64,000 bases of DNA. Origin: Vagococcus zengguangii (GTDB taxonomy: Bacteria > Bacillota > Bacilli > Lactobacillales > Vagococcaceae). The stretch is from the NCBI RefSeq assembly GCF_005145005.1, contig NZ_CP039712.1, forward strand, positions 2,017,001 through 2,081,000, read 5' to 3'. Below are positions 1-8,996 of this stretch, piece by piece. Below the pieces are notes generated by a model, which did not search any database, was not told the DNA's origin, and saw only the letters and a list, made by a program, of their open reading frames with translations. Position 1 is the first letter of the stretch. Every line of letters starts with the position of its first letter. The translations under genes and the position numbers were made by a program.

Positions 1-780
1 TAATCCTTCATGGTCAACTTGTAAAATTGCCAAGGCACGGTCAGCTGTTTTTGAATCAACAATTCCGTCATTTTCAACTTGTGCCACGTCACGCACGCGT
101 CGTAACAAACGATTGGCAATTCGTGGGGTTCCACGCGAACGGCGCGCAATTTCTAACGCACCATCTTCTAAAATATCTGTTCTAAAAATATCAGCCGAAC
201 GCAATACAATTTCTTGTAGATCTTGCACTTCATAATATTCCATATGCAAAACAATACCGAATCGATCACGAAGTGGCGCAGATAACATCCCGGCACGAGT
301 CGTCGCGCCGATTAAGGTAAATGGTGGTAACTCAAAATGAACGGGATGCGCAGTCGGACCTTGACCAACCATGATATCGACGTAAAAATCTTCCATCGCT
401 GAATATAGCATCTCTTCTACAACGCGTGGTAAGCGGTGAATTTCATCAATAAATAATACATCGCCTGGTTCTAGCTCATTCAACAATGCTACTAGATCAC
501 CTGGCCGTTCAATTGCCGGTCCACTCGTTGTTCTAATCTGAACCCCCATCTCATTTGCAATCACCATCGCCATTGTTGTTTTCCCTAATCCCGGTGGTCC
601 AAATAACAAGACATGATCAAGAGCTTCTTGACGATTCAACGCTGCTTTAATATAAATCGACAATTCTTCTTTGACTTTATGTTGCCCGATATATTGAGCT
701 AATCGTGTTGGGCGCAGTTGCTTCTCTTCTGATTCAAAAGGCAGATTTTCAGGAGAAAGCATGCGGTCGTTTTCTACCAT
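1..780 (-). CDS. ruvB: Holliday junction branch migration helicase RuvB (C-terminal part cut off by window edge)
   Basis: AAA+ motor that drives branch migration of Holliday junctions together with RuvA. Translating the minus strand from ATG at 778-780 gives 260 codons that stay open to the window edge. Walker [10 protein letters not shown] is at residues 61-69, Walker [10 protein letters not shown] near 109-117, and the sensor/arginine region GATTRAG and [13 protein letters not shown] follow. The family is about 335-345 residues, so roughly 80 residues (the winged-helix end) lie outside. The start is fixed by an AAGGAGG site in the 12-base gap after ruvA, so the two genes are one operon. Identity is certain; only the missing end is unseen. 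Confidence 0.97.
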   Translation of the reverse strand, partial: MVENDRMLSPENLPFESEEKQLRPTRLAQYIGQHKVKEELSIYIKAALNRQEALDHVLLFGPPGLGKTTMAMVIANEMGVQIRTTSGPAIERPGDLVALLNELEPGDVLFIDEIHRLPRVVEEMLYSAMEDFYVDIMVGQGPTAHPVHFELPPFTLIGATTRAGMLSAPLRDRFGIVLHMEYYEVQDLQEIVLRSADIFRTDILEDGALEIARRSRGTPRIANRLLRRVRDVAQVENDGIVDSKTADRALAILQVDHEGL

Positions 781-792
781 AAGAAAACCTCC

Positions 793-1410
793 TTATTTTT
801 TCATTAATAGGCTTAAACCTTGGCGTAAGTATGCATCAGTTGAATCTAAATTCAAACTCTTCAACTCTTTTTCAATGCGCGCCAATTCTTTTTGTGAGTA
901 ACCTAATGCTAACAACGCTTCGATAGCTTCCTCTAAATAACGATTGTTTGAACCATCTAAATCGATATCTAATAGCGAAATTTGCTCGTCTCCTTTTAGT
1001 TCTGAAATAACTAAATCATCTAGTTTTCCTTTCAAATCAAGAATCATTTGTTGTGCTGTTTTTTTACCTACACCAGGAAACTTCGTTAAATACTTAAAGT
1101 CATCTGACTCAATCGCTTTAACTAACCCAACATGGTCTTCTCCCGCCATAATGGCTAAGGCGCTTTTCGGACCAATTCCTGAGACACTAATTAATTTCAT
1201 AAATAATTGTTTTTCTTCATATTGATTAAAACCAAACAAGTTAATAGCATCTTCACGCACCGCTTGATAAATATAAATCAACGTTTCTTTGGTTTCTGTA
1301 TTGTAACGAAACGGATTCGCCACAGCTAATTGATATCCAATCCCGCCAACTTCTAACACAATGTAATATGGGCTAACAAATGTTACTTGCCCTTTCATAT
1401 ATTCGTACAT
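793..1410 (-). CDS. ruvA: Holliday junction DNA-binding protein RuvA
   Basis: Tetrameric junction-binding subunit of RuvAB. The 205-residue product starts MYEYMKGQVTF, the usual RuvA N-terminus with its OB fold, followed by helix-hairpin-helix motifs VSGIGPKSALAIM and FPGVGKKTAQQM and the C-terminal domain III (EEAIEALLALGY) that contacts RuvB. The frame is open 51 codons further upstream, but that extension has no homology to the family and ATG 1408-1410 has a good AAGGAG site seven bases ahead. It is directly upstream of ruvB and probably cotranscribed. Length is normal for the family (about 200). Confidence 0.97.
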   Translation of the reverse strand: MYEYMKGQVTFVSPYYIVLEVGGIGYQLAVANPFRYNTETKETLIYIYQAVREDAINLFGFNQYEEKQLFMKLISVSGIGPKSALAIMAGEDHVGLVKAIESDDFKYLTKFPGVGKKTAQQMILDLKGKLDDLVISELKGDEQISLLDIDLDGSNNRYLEEAIEALLALGYSQKELARIEKELKSLNLDSTDAYLRQGLSLLMKK

Positions 1411-1579
1411 ACTAATTCTCCTTATCCAAAACATGCGTTCGCCTCTAAATTGTACCATATTTCTTGGTGAATTCGAAAGATTTCTCATTCTTTCATGACT
1501 CACTGACATAACTATCACGTCTATGTCTGGCTCACACAAAAAAGAGCCACGACTAATCGTCATGGCTCTTAATAAATCG

Positions 1580-2932
1580 TTATTTTTTCAGTAATTTAAC
1601 AAATAATGCTATTAATGCTAAAACATACAACAATGGCATCCACCAAGGAGTTAGACCCATTAAGACGAATAAAACACCTAAAATAATTGCAGTTATCCCT
1701 ATTAATTTAGCAAAGGCTTTTTTATTTAACTTCTTACCTTTTAAACTATTAGGTAAATATTTTTGCCAGTAACCTAGGAGCAACGGAATACCCAAGCTTA
1801 GTAACAATAGCCCTAGTAAGACGCTTAATACATCTAACCAGTTAATTTTTTTAACGACAATACTTGGTGTCACTTCTTCAGCTAGTGAATTGGCACGATT
1901 TAATGATACCTTTTCTTTTTCAACCGTATCATATAACACTTTCATCAAGTTAGTCGAACTTGATTTTTCAGTGTCCATCGTAGGAGCCCAAATCATGATG
2001 CCTCCTGATTCGGTTTCTATTGAAGCCAGTGTCTTATCACGAATGGTTTGCTTATTATTAATAAAATACGTCACACCGTTAATCATTACTTCATCATCCA
2101 ACGGTACTTCTGGGGCTTCGTTAATAATATTACGGTAAGTCATCACTGACCCATCAGCTGCTTTCCCATAAAAAGGAATACCCGACACTAACTTATTCAT
2201 GTGATTACCACCTAATATTTTATTCCAGTAATCTAAATTAGCTTGGTGTAATTCAGTCGTCGAATGATTAGGATAGCCTTCAATTTGCGCATCATATGAC
2301 ATGATGTTAATCCAATCAGCCGTTTTTAATGCAGTCGGTGTGAAATGAACCTCCCAATGTCCACTTGGCTGACCATTTGCGGCCACCCCGGACGGAACCG
2401 TAATCGAAACATAGGTCTGTGGGTCTAAAGATTTCTTCAACGTTTGGATAAACGTTTCAAATCGTTGTGCTTCATTGGCTTCTGGATATTCCCAATCAAT
2501 ATCAACAGTATCTAGTTTATACTCGTCGACAAAAGCTTTAATACTATTAATAAATGTTCTTAATGTGTCTTGATGTGTCGCTGCTGAAAAGTTATCGCTT
2601 AAATTCCAACCACCTATACTAACACCCACACGAACATTATGAATGTGCGCTTTCTCAACCAAGGCTTTTAGCTGATCCGGACTACCACTATCGGTAAATT
2701 TCAATTTCCCATCACCTGTTGGTACAACTGAGAAATAATTAACATCGGTAAACTGCGCTAAATCTACCGTACTATCTAAATGTTGTGTGTCATAATCTGG
2801 TAAATAACCAATTATTTTAAAATTTTCATTTGCTGCTTCAACTTGTTGTGTCCCAACCCCTAAAAGAGAAAACATCATCATCCAGATGATATTTAACAAA
2901 ATCGTCTTCTTTTTATTCCTCAAAACATTCAT
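1580..2932 (-). CDS. GH18 family glycosidase with C-terminal membrane segments
   Basis: Probable extracytoplasmic glycoside hydrolase family 18 enzyme (chitinase/endo-N-acetylglucosaminidase type). The 450-residue product has a signal peptide or anchor (IILLNIIW... LGVGTQQVEAA), then a GH18 barrel: GYLPDYD near the start, SIGGWN, and the catalytic DxxDxDxE motif seen as DTVDIDWEYP. The last about 80 residues hold two or three hydrophobic segments ending in KLLKK, so the enzyme is likely held in the membrane with the barrel outside. ATG 2930-2932 follows AAAGGGG; a TATAAT box at 2973-2978 lies upstream, which argues against the longer start. Substrate is not deducible; peptidoglycan or chitin-like glycans are plausible. 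Confidence 0.85.
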   Translation of the reverse strand: MNVLRNKKKTILLNIIWMMMFSLLGVGTQQVEAANENFKIIGYLPDYDTQHLDSTVDLAQFTDVNYFSVVPTGDGKLKFTDSGSPDQLKALVEKAHIHNVRVGVSIGGWNLSDNFSAATHQDTLRTFINSIKAFVDEYKLDTVDIDWEYPEANEAQRFETFIQTLKKSLDPQTYVSITVPSGVAANGQPSGHWEVHFTPTALKTADWINIMSYDAQIEGYPNHSTTELHQANLDYWNKILGGNHMNKLVSGIPFYGKAADGSVMTYRNIINEAPEVPLDDEVMINGVTYFINNKQTIRDKTLASIETESGGIMIWAPTMDTEKSSSTNLMKVLYDTVEKEKVSLNRANSLAEEVTPSIVVKKINWLDVLSVLLGLLLLSLGIPLLLGYWQKYLPNSLKGKKLNKKAFAKLIGITAIILGVLFVLMGLTPWWMPLLYVLALIALFVKLLKK

Positions 2933-2972
2933 TTTAGTCTTTACCCCTTTTTTCGCTCTCGCATCTCTCAAT

Positions 2973-2978
2973 ATTATA
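2973..2978 (-). promoter_or_regulatory. Probable -10 box of the GH18 gene
   Basis: TATAAT on the minus strand about 40 bases upstream of the chosen start. The -35 is weak (TACAAT at 16 bases), so only the -10 is convincing. It would put the transcription start near 2966, inside the alternative longer frame. Confidence 0.45.
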
Positions 2979-3125
2979 GCAAACATCAACCACTATTGTA
3001 TATTTTTAGAAATTAATAGTTTTAGCCAGATATTAAGAAATCCCTAAATTATAATCTTTTGTTTTCAAATTCTACTATTTTAGGTATGATAAAAACATAA
3101 TAATTTTTTTAGGAGATATTTTTAT

Positions 3126-3950
3126 ATGACAAATAATATGAAAGACTGGCTTTTACGTTTTGTAAAAGGTATGTTCATTGGTTCGGGCTTTATTCTTCCT
3201 GGTGTGAGCGGTGGCGCTTTAGCAGCAATTTTTGGTATTTATGAACGAATTATTTCATTTCTAGCTCACATCACTAAAAACTTCAAAGAGAATGTGTTGT
3301 ACTTCATCCCTATTGGTTTAGGTGGGATTTTCGGAGTATTTTTACTTTCGTTTGGTGTAAGTTTCTTACTAGGAAATTACGAAACGATTATTTTGTGGTT
3401 CTTTGTAGGATGTATCATCGGAACAGTTCCTGCTTTATGGAGAGAAGCCGGTAAAGAAGGACGCAACAATGTTGATCTAACTCTTTTAGTCATTACCTTT
3501 ATTTTAGGTGGTTTGTTCCTATTCTTTGGCCAAGGCTTATTCGGAACAGTGGAGCAAAACTTCTTCACTTGGATGATTGCGGGAGCGTTAATTGGTTTAG
3601 GGATGATCGTACCCGGTCTTAGCCCTTCAAACTTTTTAGTCTACATGGGCATGTATAAAGCGATGTCTGACGGCATCAAAAACATGGACTTAGCCGTATT
3701 AATTCCAATTGCTATCGGTGGTCTTGTCTGTGTTTTAGGTTTATCAAAAATCATGGATGCGATTTTCCGAAGACATTTTTCAAAACTATTTCACTTTATT
3801 TTAGGGATTGTCTTTGCTTCCACAATTATGATTATTCCTACTAACTACGCGAATTTCGGTTTCTTACAATATTTACTATGCTTCATCATGTGTCTTTTAG
3901 GCGCTTGGTTAGGGAAGTGGATGAGTGATCTAGAAGAAAAATATAAATAA
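3126..3950 (+). CDS. DUF368 family membrane protein (PopT-like undecaprenyl phosphate translocase)
   Basis: Integral membrane protein of 274 residues with eight or so hydrophobic segments. The family signature is clear: FIGSGFILPGVSGGALAAI near the start and a second inverted-repeat-like copy GLGMIVPGLSPSNFLVYMG in the middle. DUF368 proteins (PopT group) have been shown in other bacteria to return undecaprenyl phosphate across the membrane for reuse in wall synthesis; that role here is by family only. The ATG follows TTAGGAGAT. It is a single-gene unit ending in a hairpin terminator, divergent from the GH18 gene. Confidence 0.88.
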   Translation: MTNNMKDWLLRFVKGMFIGSGFILPGVSGGALAAIFGIYERIISFLAHITKNFKENVLYFIPIGLGGIFGVFLLSFGVSFLLGNYETIILWFFVGCIIGTVPALWREAGKEGRNNVDLTLLVITFILGGLFLFFGQGLFGTVEQNFFTWMIAGALIGLGMIVPGLSPSNFLVYMGMYKAMSDGIKNMDLAVLIPIAIGGLVCVLGLSKIMDAIFRRHFSKLFHFILGIVFASTIMIIPTNYANFGFLQYLLCFIMCLLGAWLGKWMSDLEEKYK

Positions 3951-3962
3951 ATAAGCACACAA

Positions 3963-3993
3963 ACACACAATCTTGAACAGTTGTGTGTTTTTT
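3963..3993 (+). terminator. Terminator after DUF368 gene
   Basis: Stem ACACACAA (3963-3970) pairs with TTGTGTGT (3981-3988), ten-base loop, followed by a run of T. Confidence 0.8.
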
Positions 3994-4090
3994 CGCGCTT
4001 ATAACCGCTTATTTTCAAACATTTTAGTAACCTGTGTTATGATTATAGTAATTTTATTGAGCTTTTTTATCAATACCTGGAGGTTTATCT

Positions 4091-5263
4091 ATGAAAAAAA
4101 TACTATTCAAGGGATTATTAGTTGTCAGCTCATTAGTTGGGATGACGTTAACGACGAATGCTGAAGAGACAACTGATACAGCAACTAGTACGACGAAGCC
4201 CTCAATTCAATTGGCCAATCGTCCTGGTATTAACCTATTTCCTAGTTTAAATAATACATTACCGGCAACAACAAGTACTACGAGCGAGGCGACTGATGAT
4301 AACTCTTCAATCGAGCAGACAACTAATACACAACAATATATGCCGAAGCAACCCGCAACTAATACGACAACTGGCACTAAAACGGGTGCTGCCGTTCATG
4401 TCACTTTAAACCATGAAAGCCTAGGTGAATTCGGGTATACGATGAGTTTCTATGGAGAACCTTATTCAACCTTAATCATCCCGATTGATGCTTCGATGGG
4501 GAAAATAACAAGCGTCTCAGGTGGGAATTTCATCATCAACCAAGATGGCGGCTTAACAGGAACTTATCCAAGCCCAGATGAAGCAAAAAATGTTTCTATT
4601 GATATAACGCCAGTCGGTAAGACACCAGTCCAAGTCACCTTGAACTTTTTAGACGAAGATTATGAACCTATTCCTGATGTCCCTTACATCACTTATTACG
4701 GAAAAGCAGATGAGCAAACCAATATTGCATTATTAGACATCGATGGCTATACGTTCAAAGAAGCAGAAAGTTTTAGCTTTGCACGAAACAATTCATCTGC
4801 CATCTTGCTCTATACCTTTGGAGAGACTAATGAAATCCTTAATTTGATTTATGTCTCTAATCAAGTAGACGATATTGATGAAGAAGAATACGAAGGTAGC
4901 TCAACTGACAACTTACAGCAAACTGACACTAGCGAACATGCGACTGATTCGACAATTACCTCAATCGATGAAACATTTTCTAATCAAGCAAGTTCAGATA
5001 ATGCGACCAATGAATCCTTTACGAAAGATTTCGCTAAAGCAGCCTTGGCGAGCACTTCATCAAATAGCCCAACAACACGTACATCTCAAGCTACAGAAAG
5101 CAAGATAACACTTACTAGCTCAAACGAAGCAACAACCACTCAAGCAAATGAATTACCTAAAACCTCTTCCGTAAATCCTGTATTCCTTGGTTTATTGGGT
5201 CTACTGCTAGTGACTATTAGCGGAATTCCCTTAAAAAACGTAGTTAAAAAGCGCACTTCATAA
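4091..5263 (+). CDS. LPKTS-anchored cell-surface protein
   Basis: Secreted wall-anchored protein of 390 residues. It has a signal peptide (MKKILFKGLLVV... TTNA), a long Thr/Ser-rich low-complexity stretch, a folded middle part around residues 95-265 whose second half (VTLNFLDEDYEPIPD ... YTFKEAESF) resembles MucBP/MubB-type repeats, another Thr/Ser-rich stalk, and a sorting signal ELPKTS, hydrophobic span and basic tail VKKRTS. The sorting motif ends in Ser rather than the usual Gly. The start has CTGGAGG ten bases ahead. Likely an adhesin or surface binding protein; the ligand is unknown. Its stop codon lies in the loop of the downstream terminator. Confidence 0.85.
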   Translation: MKKILFKGLLVVSSLVGMTLTTNAEETTDTATSTTKPSIQLANRPGINLFPSLNNTLPATTSTTSEATDDNSSIEQTTNTQQYMPKQPATNTTTGTKTGAAVHVTLNHESLGEFGYTMSFYGEPYSTLIIPIDASMGKITSVSGGNFIINQDGGLTGTYPSPDEAKNVSIDITPVGKTPVQVTLNFLDEDYEPIPDVPYITYYGKADEQTNIALLDIDGYTFKEAESFSFARNNSSAILLYTFGETNEILNLIYVSNQVDDIDEEEYEGSSTDNLQQTDTSEHATDSTITSIDETFSNQASSDNATNESFTKDFAKAALASTSSNSPTTRTSQATESKITLTSSNEATTTQANELPKTSSVNPVFLGLLGLLLVTISGIPLKNVVKKRTS

Positions 5264-5277
5264 GAAGTGCGCTTTTT
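5248..5277 (+). terminator. Strong terminator with the stop codon in its loop
   Basis: AAAGCGCACTTC (5248-5259), loop ATAA, GAAGTGCGCTTT (5264-5275), then T. The TAA stop of the surface protein is 5261-5263. The A-rich left flank allows it to serve pcp on the other strand too. Confidence 0.9.
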
Positions 5278-5283
5278 TCATCA

Positions 5284-5928
5284 TTAGTGAGTCGTGCCAG
5301 AATTCAATTGAATATCTTCTTTGTTCGTCACAATCGCAGCTAAAGCATATTCAAGCGATAATGCAATATCTTGTAAGCTCATTGCCGCAGTATCAACCGG
5401 ACGTTCAATCGTTTGTGCTGGAATAAATGGCACATGAACGAAACCACCTTTAATTTCTTTAAACTCTGTCGCAATCATGTACATCAATTCATACATGATG
5501 TAGTTACAAACATAGGTCCCAGCAGTGTATGAAATATAAGCTGGCAAACCATTATCATGGATATTTTTAACCATCGCTTTAATCGGTAAGTTGGTGAAAT
5601 AAGCAGTGTCACCTGTAGCTTGAACCGGCGTATCGAATGGTTGATTGCCTTTATTATCCGGAATACGTGCTTCAATTTTATTAATTGCTACTTGTTCGAT
5701 TGAAACCGACGCACGACCACCTGCTTGACCAACACATAGCACCACATCTGGCTTAACTTCCGCAATTTTAGCTTTCATCACATCAGCTGAATCATAAAAA
5801 ACCGTTGGGATTTCTAACTTAATAATCTCTGCCCCTTCGATAACATCCGGTAATAGTTTTACCGCCTCATACGCTGGATTAATTTTGTCGCCACCAAATG
5901 GATCAAAACCTGTTACTAATATTTTCAT
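5284..5928 (-). CDS. pcp: Pyrrolidone-carboxylate peptidase (pyroglutamyl peptidase I)
   Basis: Cytosolic C15 cysteine peptidase that removes N-terminal pyroglutamate from peptides. The 214-residue product starts [13 protein letters not shown]. The catalytic triad is visible as Glu78 ([10 protein letters not shown]), Cys141 ([10 protein letters not shown]) and His165 (GFVHVPFIP). ATG 5926-5928 sits ten bases after AAGGAG; a GTG three codons earlier is too close to that site. Last gene of a DUF969-DUF979-pcp operon; only 14 bases separate it from the DUF979 gene, suggesting the two membrane proteins import the peptides or handle the 5-oxoproline it acts on. Confidence 0.95.
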   Translation of the reverse strand: MKILVTGFDPFGGDKINPAYEAVKLLPDVIEGAEIIKLEIPTVFYDSADVMKAKIAEVKPDVVLCVGQAGGRASVSIEQVAINKIEARIPDNKGNQPFDTPVQATGDTAYFTNLPIKAMVKNIHDNGLPAYISYTAGTYVCNYIMYELMYMIATEFKEIKGGFVHVPFIPAQTIERPVDTAAMSLQDIALSLEYALAAIVTNKEDIQLNSGTTH

Positions 5929-5942
5929 ACTAAACACGCTCC

Positions 5943-6887
5943 TTATCTAAATAAAATCATATACACAATTTGAAAGACTAACATAAATAATGCGATAAAA
6001 ACTTGGTTCTTGATAACACCGTATTTATTTTTCATCTCTAGCATTGCAACTGGAACGATATTAAAGTTAGCTGCCATTGGTGTTAACAGTGTACCACAAT
6101 AACCGCATGTTAAAGCTAACATCCCGACTAATGCCGGATTCGCACCATAAGCTAAGACGAATGGCCCACCAATTCCGACCGTCATCACGGTAATCGCCGC
6201 AAAAGCATTCCCCATAATCATCGTAAACAAGACCATCCCGATTGCATAGACAATAATTCCTAAGACCACATTACCTTCAGGAATCACTTGTTTCACGCCA
6301 GACGAAATTACTTCGCCCACGCCGGCGCTTGTAAAGACAGCCCCTAATGAAGCTAATAACATCGGTAACATACTTAACGGGCCGACTGTTCCTAACATAT
6401 CAGCCGCATCGTTTAAGAAGGTTACAGGTTTATTGTCACTTGATAGCACCATCAAGCTTATAATCGCAACCAACACTCCCATACCAACACCAACTAAAGC
6501 ACCTAAGTTAGTAAATAAAGCAAACACAATCGCAAAAATTCCGATAGCAAAAGCTGGAATAAAGACTTTTAATCCTAATTTTTCAGACATATTTTGCATG
6601 TATTCTTTTGAAGGTAAACGACTTTCACCTTTACCAACACGTTTAGCGATAGCAGGAATCGTCATTAATAAGACTAGTAAACCATTAACTTGCGCTGGAA
6701 TCCAACGGCCAAAGGCTAAAATAACTCCTAGAATAATCCAAAAGACTGCTGTTCCAATACGTTTTTGATTCGTTTGATCGGTTAAATTTTTAACACCCGT
6801 ATACATCACAATTAACCCCATCACAATATATAAAACTTCTAATAATTTATCTGCTAATAAAATAGTTGAATCTGTAAAGAAAGCCAT
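5943..6887 (-). CDS. DUF979 family membrane protein, putative transport subunit
   Basis: Integral membrane protein, 314 residues with about nine or ten hydrophobic helices, including [34 protein letters not shown] and a conserved [18 protein letters not shown] stretch. It matches DUF979, which is nearly always encoded with DUF969 and often with pcp. Its ATG follows immediately on the DUF969 stop, and the GGAGG site lies inside the end of that gene, so translation is coupled. The pairing suggests a two-component secondary transporter; substrate (pyroglutamyl peptides or 5-oxoproline) is inferred from context, not shown. Confidence 0.82.
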   Translation of the reverse strand: MAFFTDSTILLADKLLEVLYIVMGLIVMYTGVKNLTDQTNQKRIGTAVFWIILGVILAFGRWIPAQVNGLLVLLMTIPAIAKRVGKGESRLPSKEYMQNMSEKLGLKVFIPAFAIGIFAIVFALFTNLGALVGVGMGVLVAIISLMVLSSDNKPVTFLNDAADMLGTVGPLSMLPMLLASLGAVFTSAGVGEVISSGVKQVIPEGNVVLGIIVYAIGMVLFTMIMGNAFAAITVMTVGIGGPFVLAYGANPALVGMLALTCGYCGTLLTPMAANFNIVPVAMLEMKNKYGVIKNQVFIALFMLVFQIVYMILFR

Positions 6888-7583
6888 CTATTTCGCCTCC
6901 TTCTTTGTGTTACCATAAATTTTTTTCATCAATTGTTTATCTTTCCAGAAGAAGTAAACACACGCTACAATTAAGGCCGTAATGGCAACGGGAATTTCAT
7001 ACATCGCTAAGGTTGCTAAACTAACATCATAGCCTAAACCTTTTAAGGTCGATTGCACTAACAAACCACCTGGCCCACCGATAAATAAGACTTGTCCAAA
7101 GAACCAACAAATATTTTCCATTGCTGAAGACATCCCTTTTAATTCTTCTTCATATTCTGGCGTTGGTTCTAGTCCTTTAGATTCTAACGTTCCTAATGTC
7201 ATCGGATAAATAATTGGACGAACAAAACCGGCCACCCCACCAAAACTGACATTAAATGCCGCCATAATCATACGGAACACTCCATAAATTGCGACAATCA
7301 CACTAGCTGAAACATTTTTGAAGCGTTGAATAAACGTGGCTGCTGATTCCTTTAGACCATTACGCTCTAATGTGCCTGTTGCTAACATAATTAAAATAAA
7401 AATCGTCATTCCACGATTGTTAACAAAACTTGTCCCTAACACTTCTAACATCCCATCAATTCCTAACCCACCTACTAAGGCGGTCACGATTAAGGAAATT
7501 GTAATAATTAGAATAGCATCTAATTTAAGGGCGAACCCTACGATAACGATAACCACACCTAACAGTGTCAACAAATCATTCAC
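6888..7583 (-). CDS. DUF969 family membrane protein, putative transport subunit
   Basis: Partner of DUF979, 231 residues, about six hydrophobic helices, with family stretches NNRGMTIFILIMLATGTLERNG (partly), AFNVSFGGVAGFVRP and CWFFGQVLFIGGPGG. The best start is GTG 7581-7583, eight bases after AGAAGG; the frame is open 12 codons further but the upstream ATG lacks a binding site and would run through a 16-bp palindrome. First gene of the three-gene operon ending in pcp. Role inferred from co-occurrence only. Confidence 0.8.
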   Translation of the reverse strand: MNDLLTLLGVVIVIVGFALKLDAILIITISLIVTALVGGLGIDGMLEVLGTSFVNNRGMTIFILIMLATGTLERNGLKESAATFIQRFKNVSASVIVAIYGVFRMIMAAFNVSFGGVAGFVRPIIYPMTLGTLESKGLEPTPEYEEELKGMSSAMENICWFFGQVLFIGGPGGLLVQSTLKGLGYDVSLATLAMYEIPVAITALIVACVYFFWKDKQLMKKIYGNTKKEAK

Positions 7584-7600
7584 TACACATACCTTCTTTC

Positions 7601-7616
7601 TGTTATTTAAATAACA
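7601..7616. promoter_or_regulatory. 16-bp perfect palindrome upstream of DUF969
   Basis: TGTTATTTAAATAACA lies 18 bases ahead of the GTG start, where a repressor would block transcription or initiation. No adjacent regulator gene is present. Candidate operator only. Confidence 0.4.
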
Positions 7617-7808
7617 CATTTATCTTATAAGAATAACATAATCACGTATTTTATCTATATTTTTTAATTTATCACTAGTGTTTTTTATTAAAAAATTTAA
7701 ACACAATAATGATTGTTGATGAAAAACTTACCCGTTCTACTATACTTTTCCCTTACTTCCAATTTACCATAAGGCCTATAAAAAAGAAGCTGTGACATAA
7801 GTCTTTAA

Positions 7809-7856
7809 AAAATCCCTGATAAATTTGGCAATAAAGTCAAATTTATCAGGGATTTT
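7809..7856 (+). terminator. Hairpin inside left IS end
   Basis: AAAATCCCTGATAAATTTG (7809-7827) pairs perfectly with CAAATTTATCAGGGATTTT (7838-7856), loop of ten bases. Placed between the terminal repeat and the transposase start, it would block read-through transcription into the element. Confidence 0.6.
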
Positions 7857-7924
7857 GGTATAATAAAATAAAAAAGAAGCACGGTTGCCCCCATGCTTCA
7901 AAGAATCCTATAAAGGACCCAAAA

Positions 7925-8937
7925 ATGTATTCTAATTATAACATGAATCAGTTAAGTTTGGATATCACAACTTCATATCCCCCAGAAAAAAATAATACGG
8001 CTTGGTTTATTAACGAGCTAGTTGAACACTAGAAATCAAAGAATCTTATTTATTCGGAAGACCACGTCAATATGACTTATCAGCTATGTTGAAATTGGTC
8101 TTATTTGCGTACACTCGAAGTGTTTTTAGTAGTCATAAAATTGCTCAATTGGCTGAAGAGAGCCTACCGGCTCGTTGGTTAACACAAGAAATGATGCCTT
8201 CCTATCGAACGATTGCACGCTTTAGAATCTCTAATGAATTAGAAGGTCTTATTAATCAAGGCTTGGAGCAGCTAACCGCTTATTTACGTCAACAAAACAT
8301 GATTGATGATGCCATTTTTATTGATGGAACTAAAATTTTAGCTGATGCCAATAAATTTAGTTTTGTTTGGAAGAAAAATACGATTCGTTTCGATGCGATG
8401 AATCGAGAAGCAACCGTCTCTTTAATGAATGAATTAAAAGAGGCTTATTCGTCGTCTCATATACCAGATGGTTCTAATCTGTCTTTAGATATGGTTGATG
8501 AAGTTCTAACTAGTTTAGAATTCAGATTAGAAGAATTAGAAAAACAAATTAAAACAACACCTAAGCTTTCTCCCAACCCTGCTAAACAAGAACGACGTTC
8601 TTTAAAATCAACTAAAAGAAAATTAGCTGCACGTCGAGCTAAAATGATAGAACATCAAAAGCAATTTAAGACTTTTGGGAAACGAAACAGCTATTAAAAA
8701 ACTGATCACGATGCCACTTTCATGAGAGTAAAAGAAGAAGATCACATGAAAAATGGTCAGCTTAAGCCAGCTTATAATCTGAAAATTGCTACGAGCAAGT
8801 AATTTATCGTAGGCTATGATGTTTACCAAAATCCAACAGATACTAAAACGTTAATCCCTTTCTTAGAAAAAATCCGAAACAAACGAAAAATAACACTTTT
8901 CGTCCGTTTCGGATTTATTATTTTAGACTAATAACAC
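7925..8937 (+). pseudogene. Broken IS1182-family transposase
   Basis: Translation from ATG 7925 gives the family N-terminus (MNQLSLDITTSYPPEKNNTA) and WFINELVEH, then a stop. The protein continues in another frame from about 8028 as LEIKESYLFGRPRQYDLSAM, which indicates a one-base deletion. The catalytic core IFIDGTKILADANKFSFVWKK follows. A nonsense codon ends the frame at 8695-8697 (after KTFGKRNSY), yet homology resumes with [14 protein letters not shown] and, after another stop, FIVGYDVYQNPTDTKTLIPF. The rest of the DDE domain is missing. Not functional. Confidence 0.85.
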
Positions 8938-8996
8938 GAACTTTTTTTAATCAGAATACACGTTTTATAGCAAGAATGATTAGCTAAATCAAGCAG

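Larger units (their letters stand above)
7786..8937 (+). mobile_element. IS1182-family remnant, copy 1 (left end kept, right end lost)
   Basis: Begins with a terminal inverted repeat GAAGCTGTGACATAAG (7786-7801), matching the inverted end at 12566-12582. A 19-bp hairpin (7809-7827 with 7838-7856) just inside the end would stop incoming transcription, common in IS elements. The transposase frame inside is broken. From 8285 to 8937 it is nearly identical to copy 2 (11914-12563). After 8937 the similarity stops before any right terminal repeat. The stretch 7620-7785 between this end and the DUF969 promoter region holds nothing I recognise. Confidence 0.8.

Noticed and set aside
1411-1563. N-terminal extension of RuvA
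   Set aside because: Extra 51 residues have no similarity to RuvA and the internal ATG has the better binding site.
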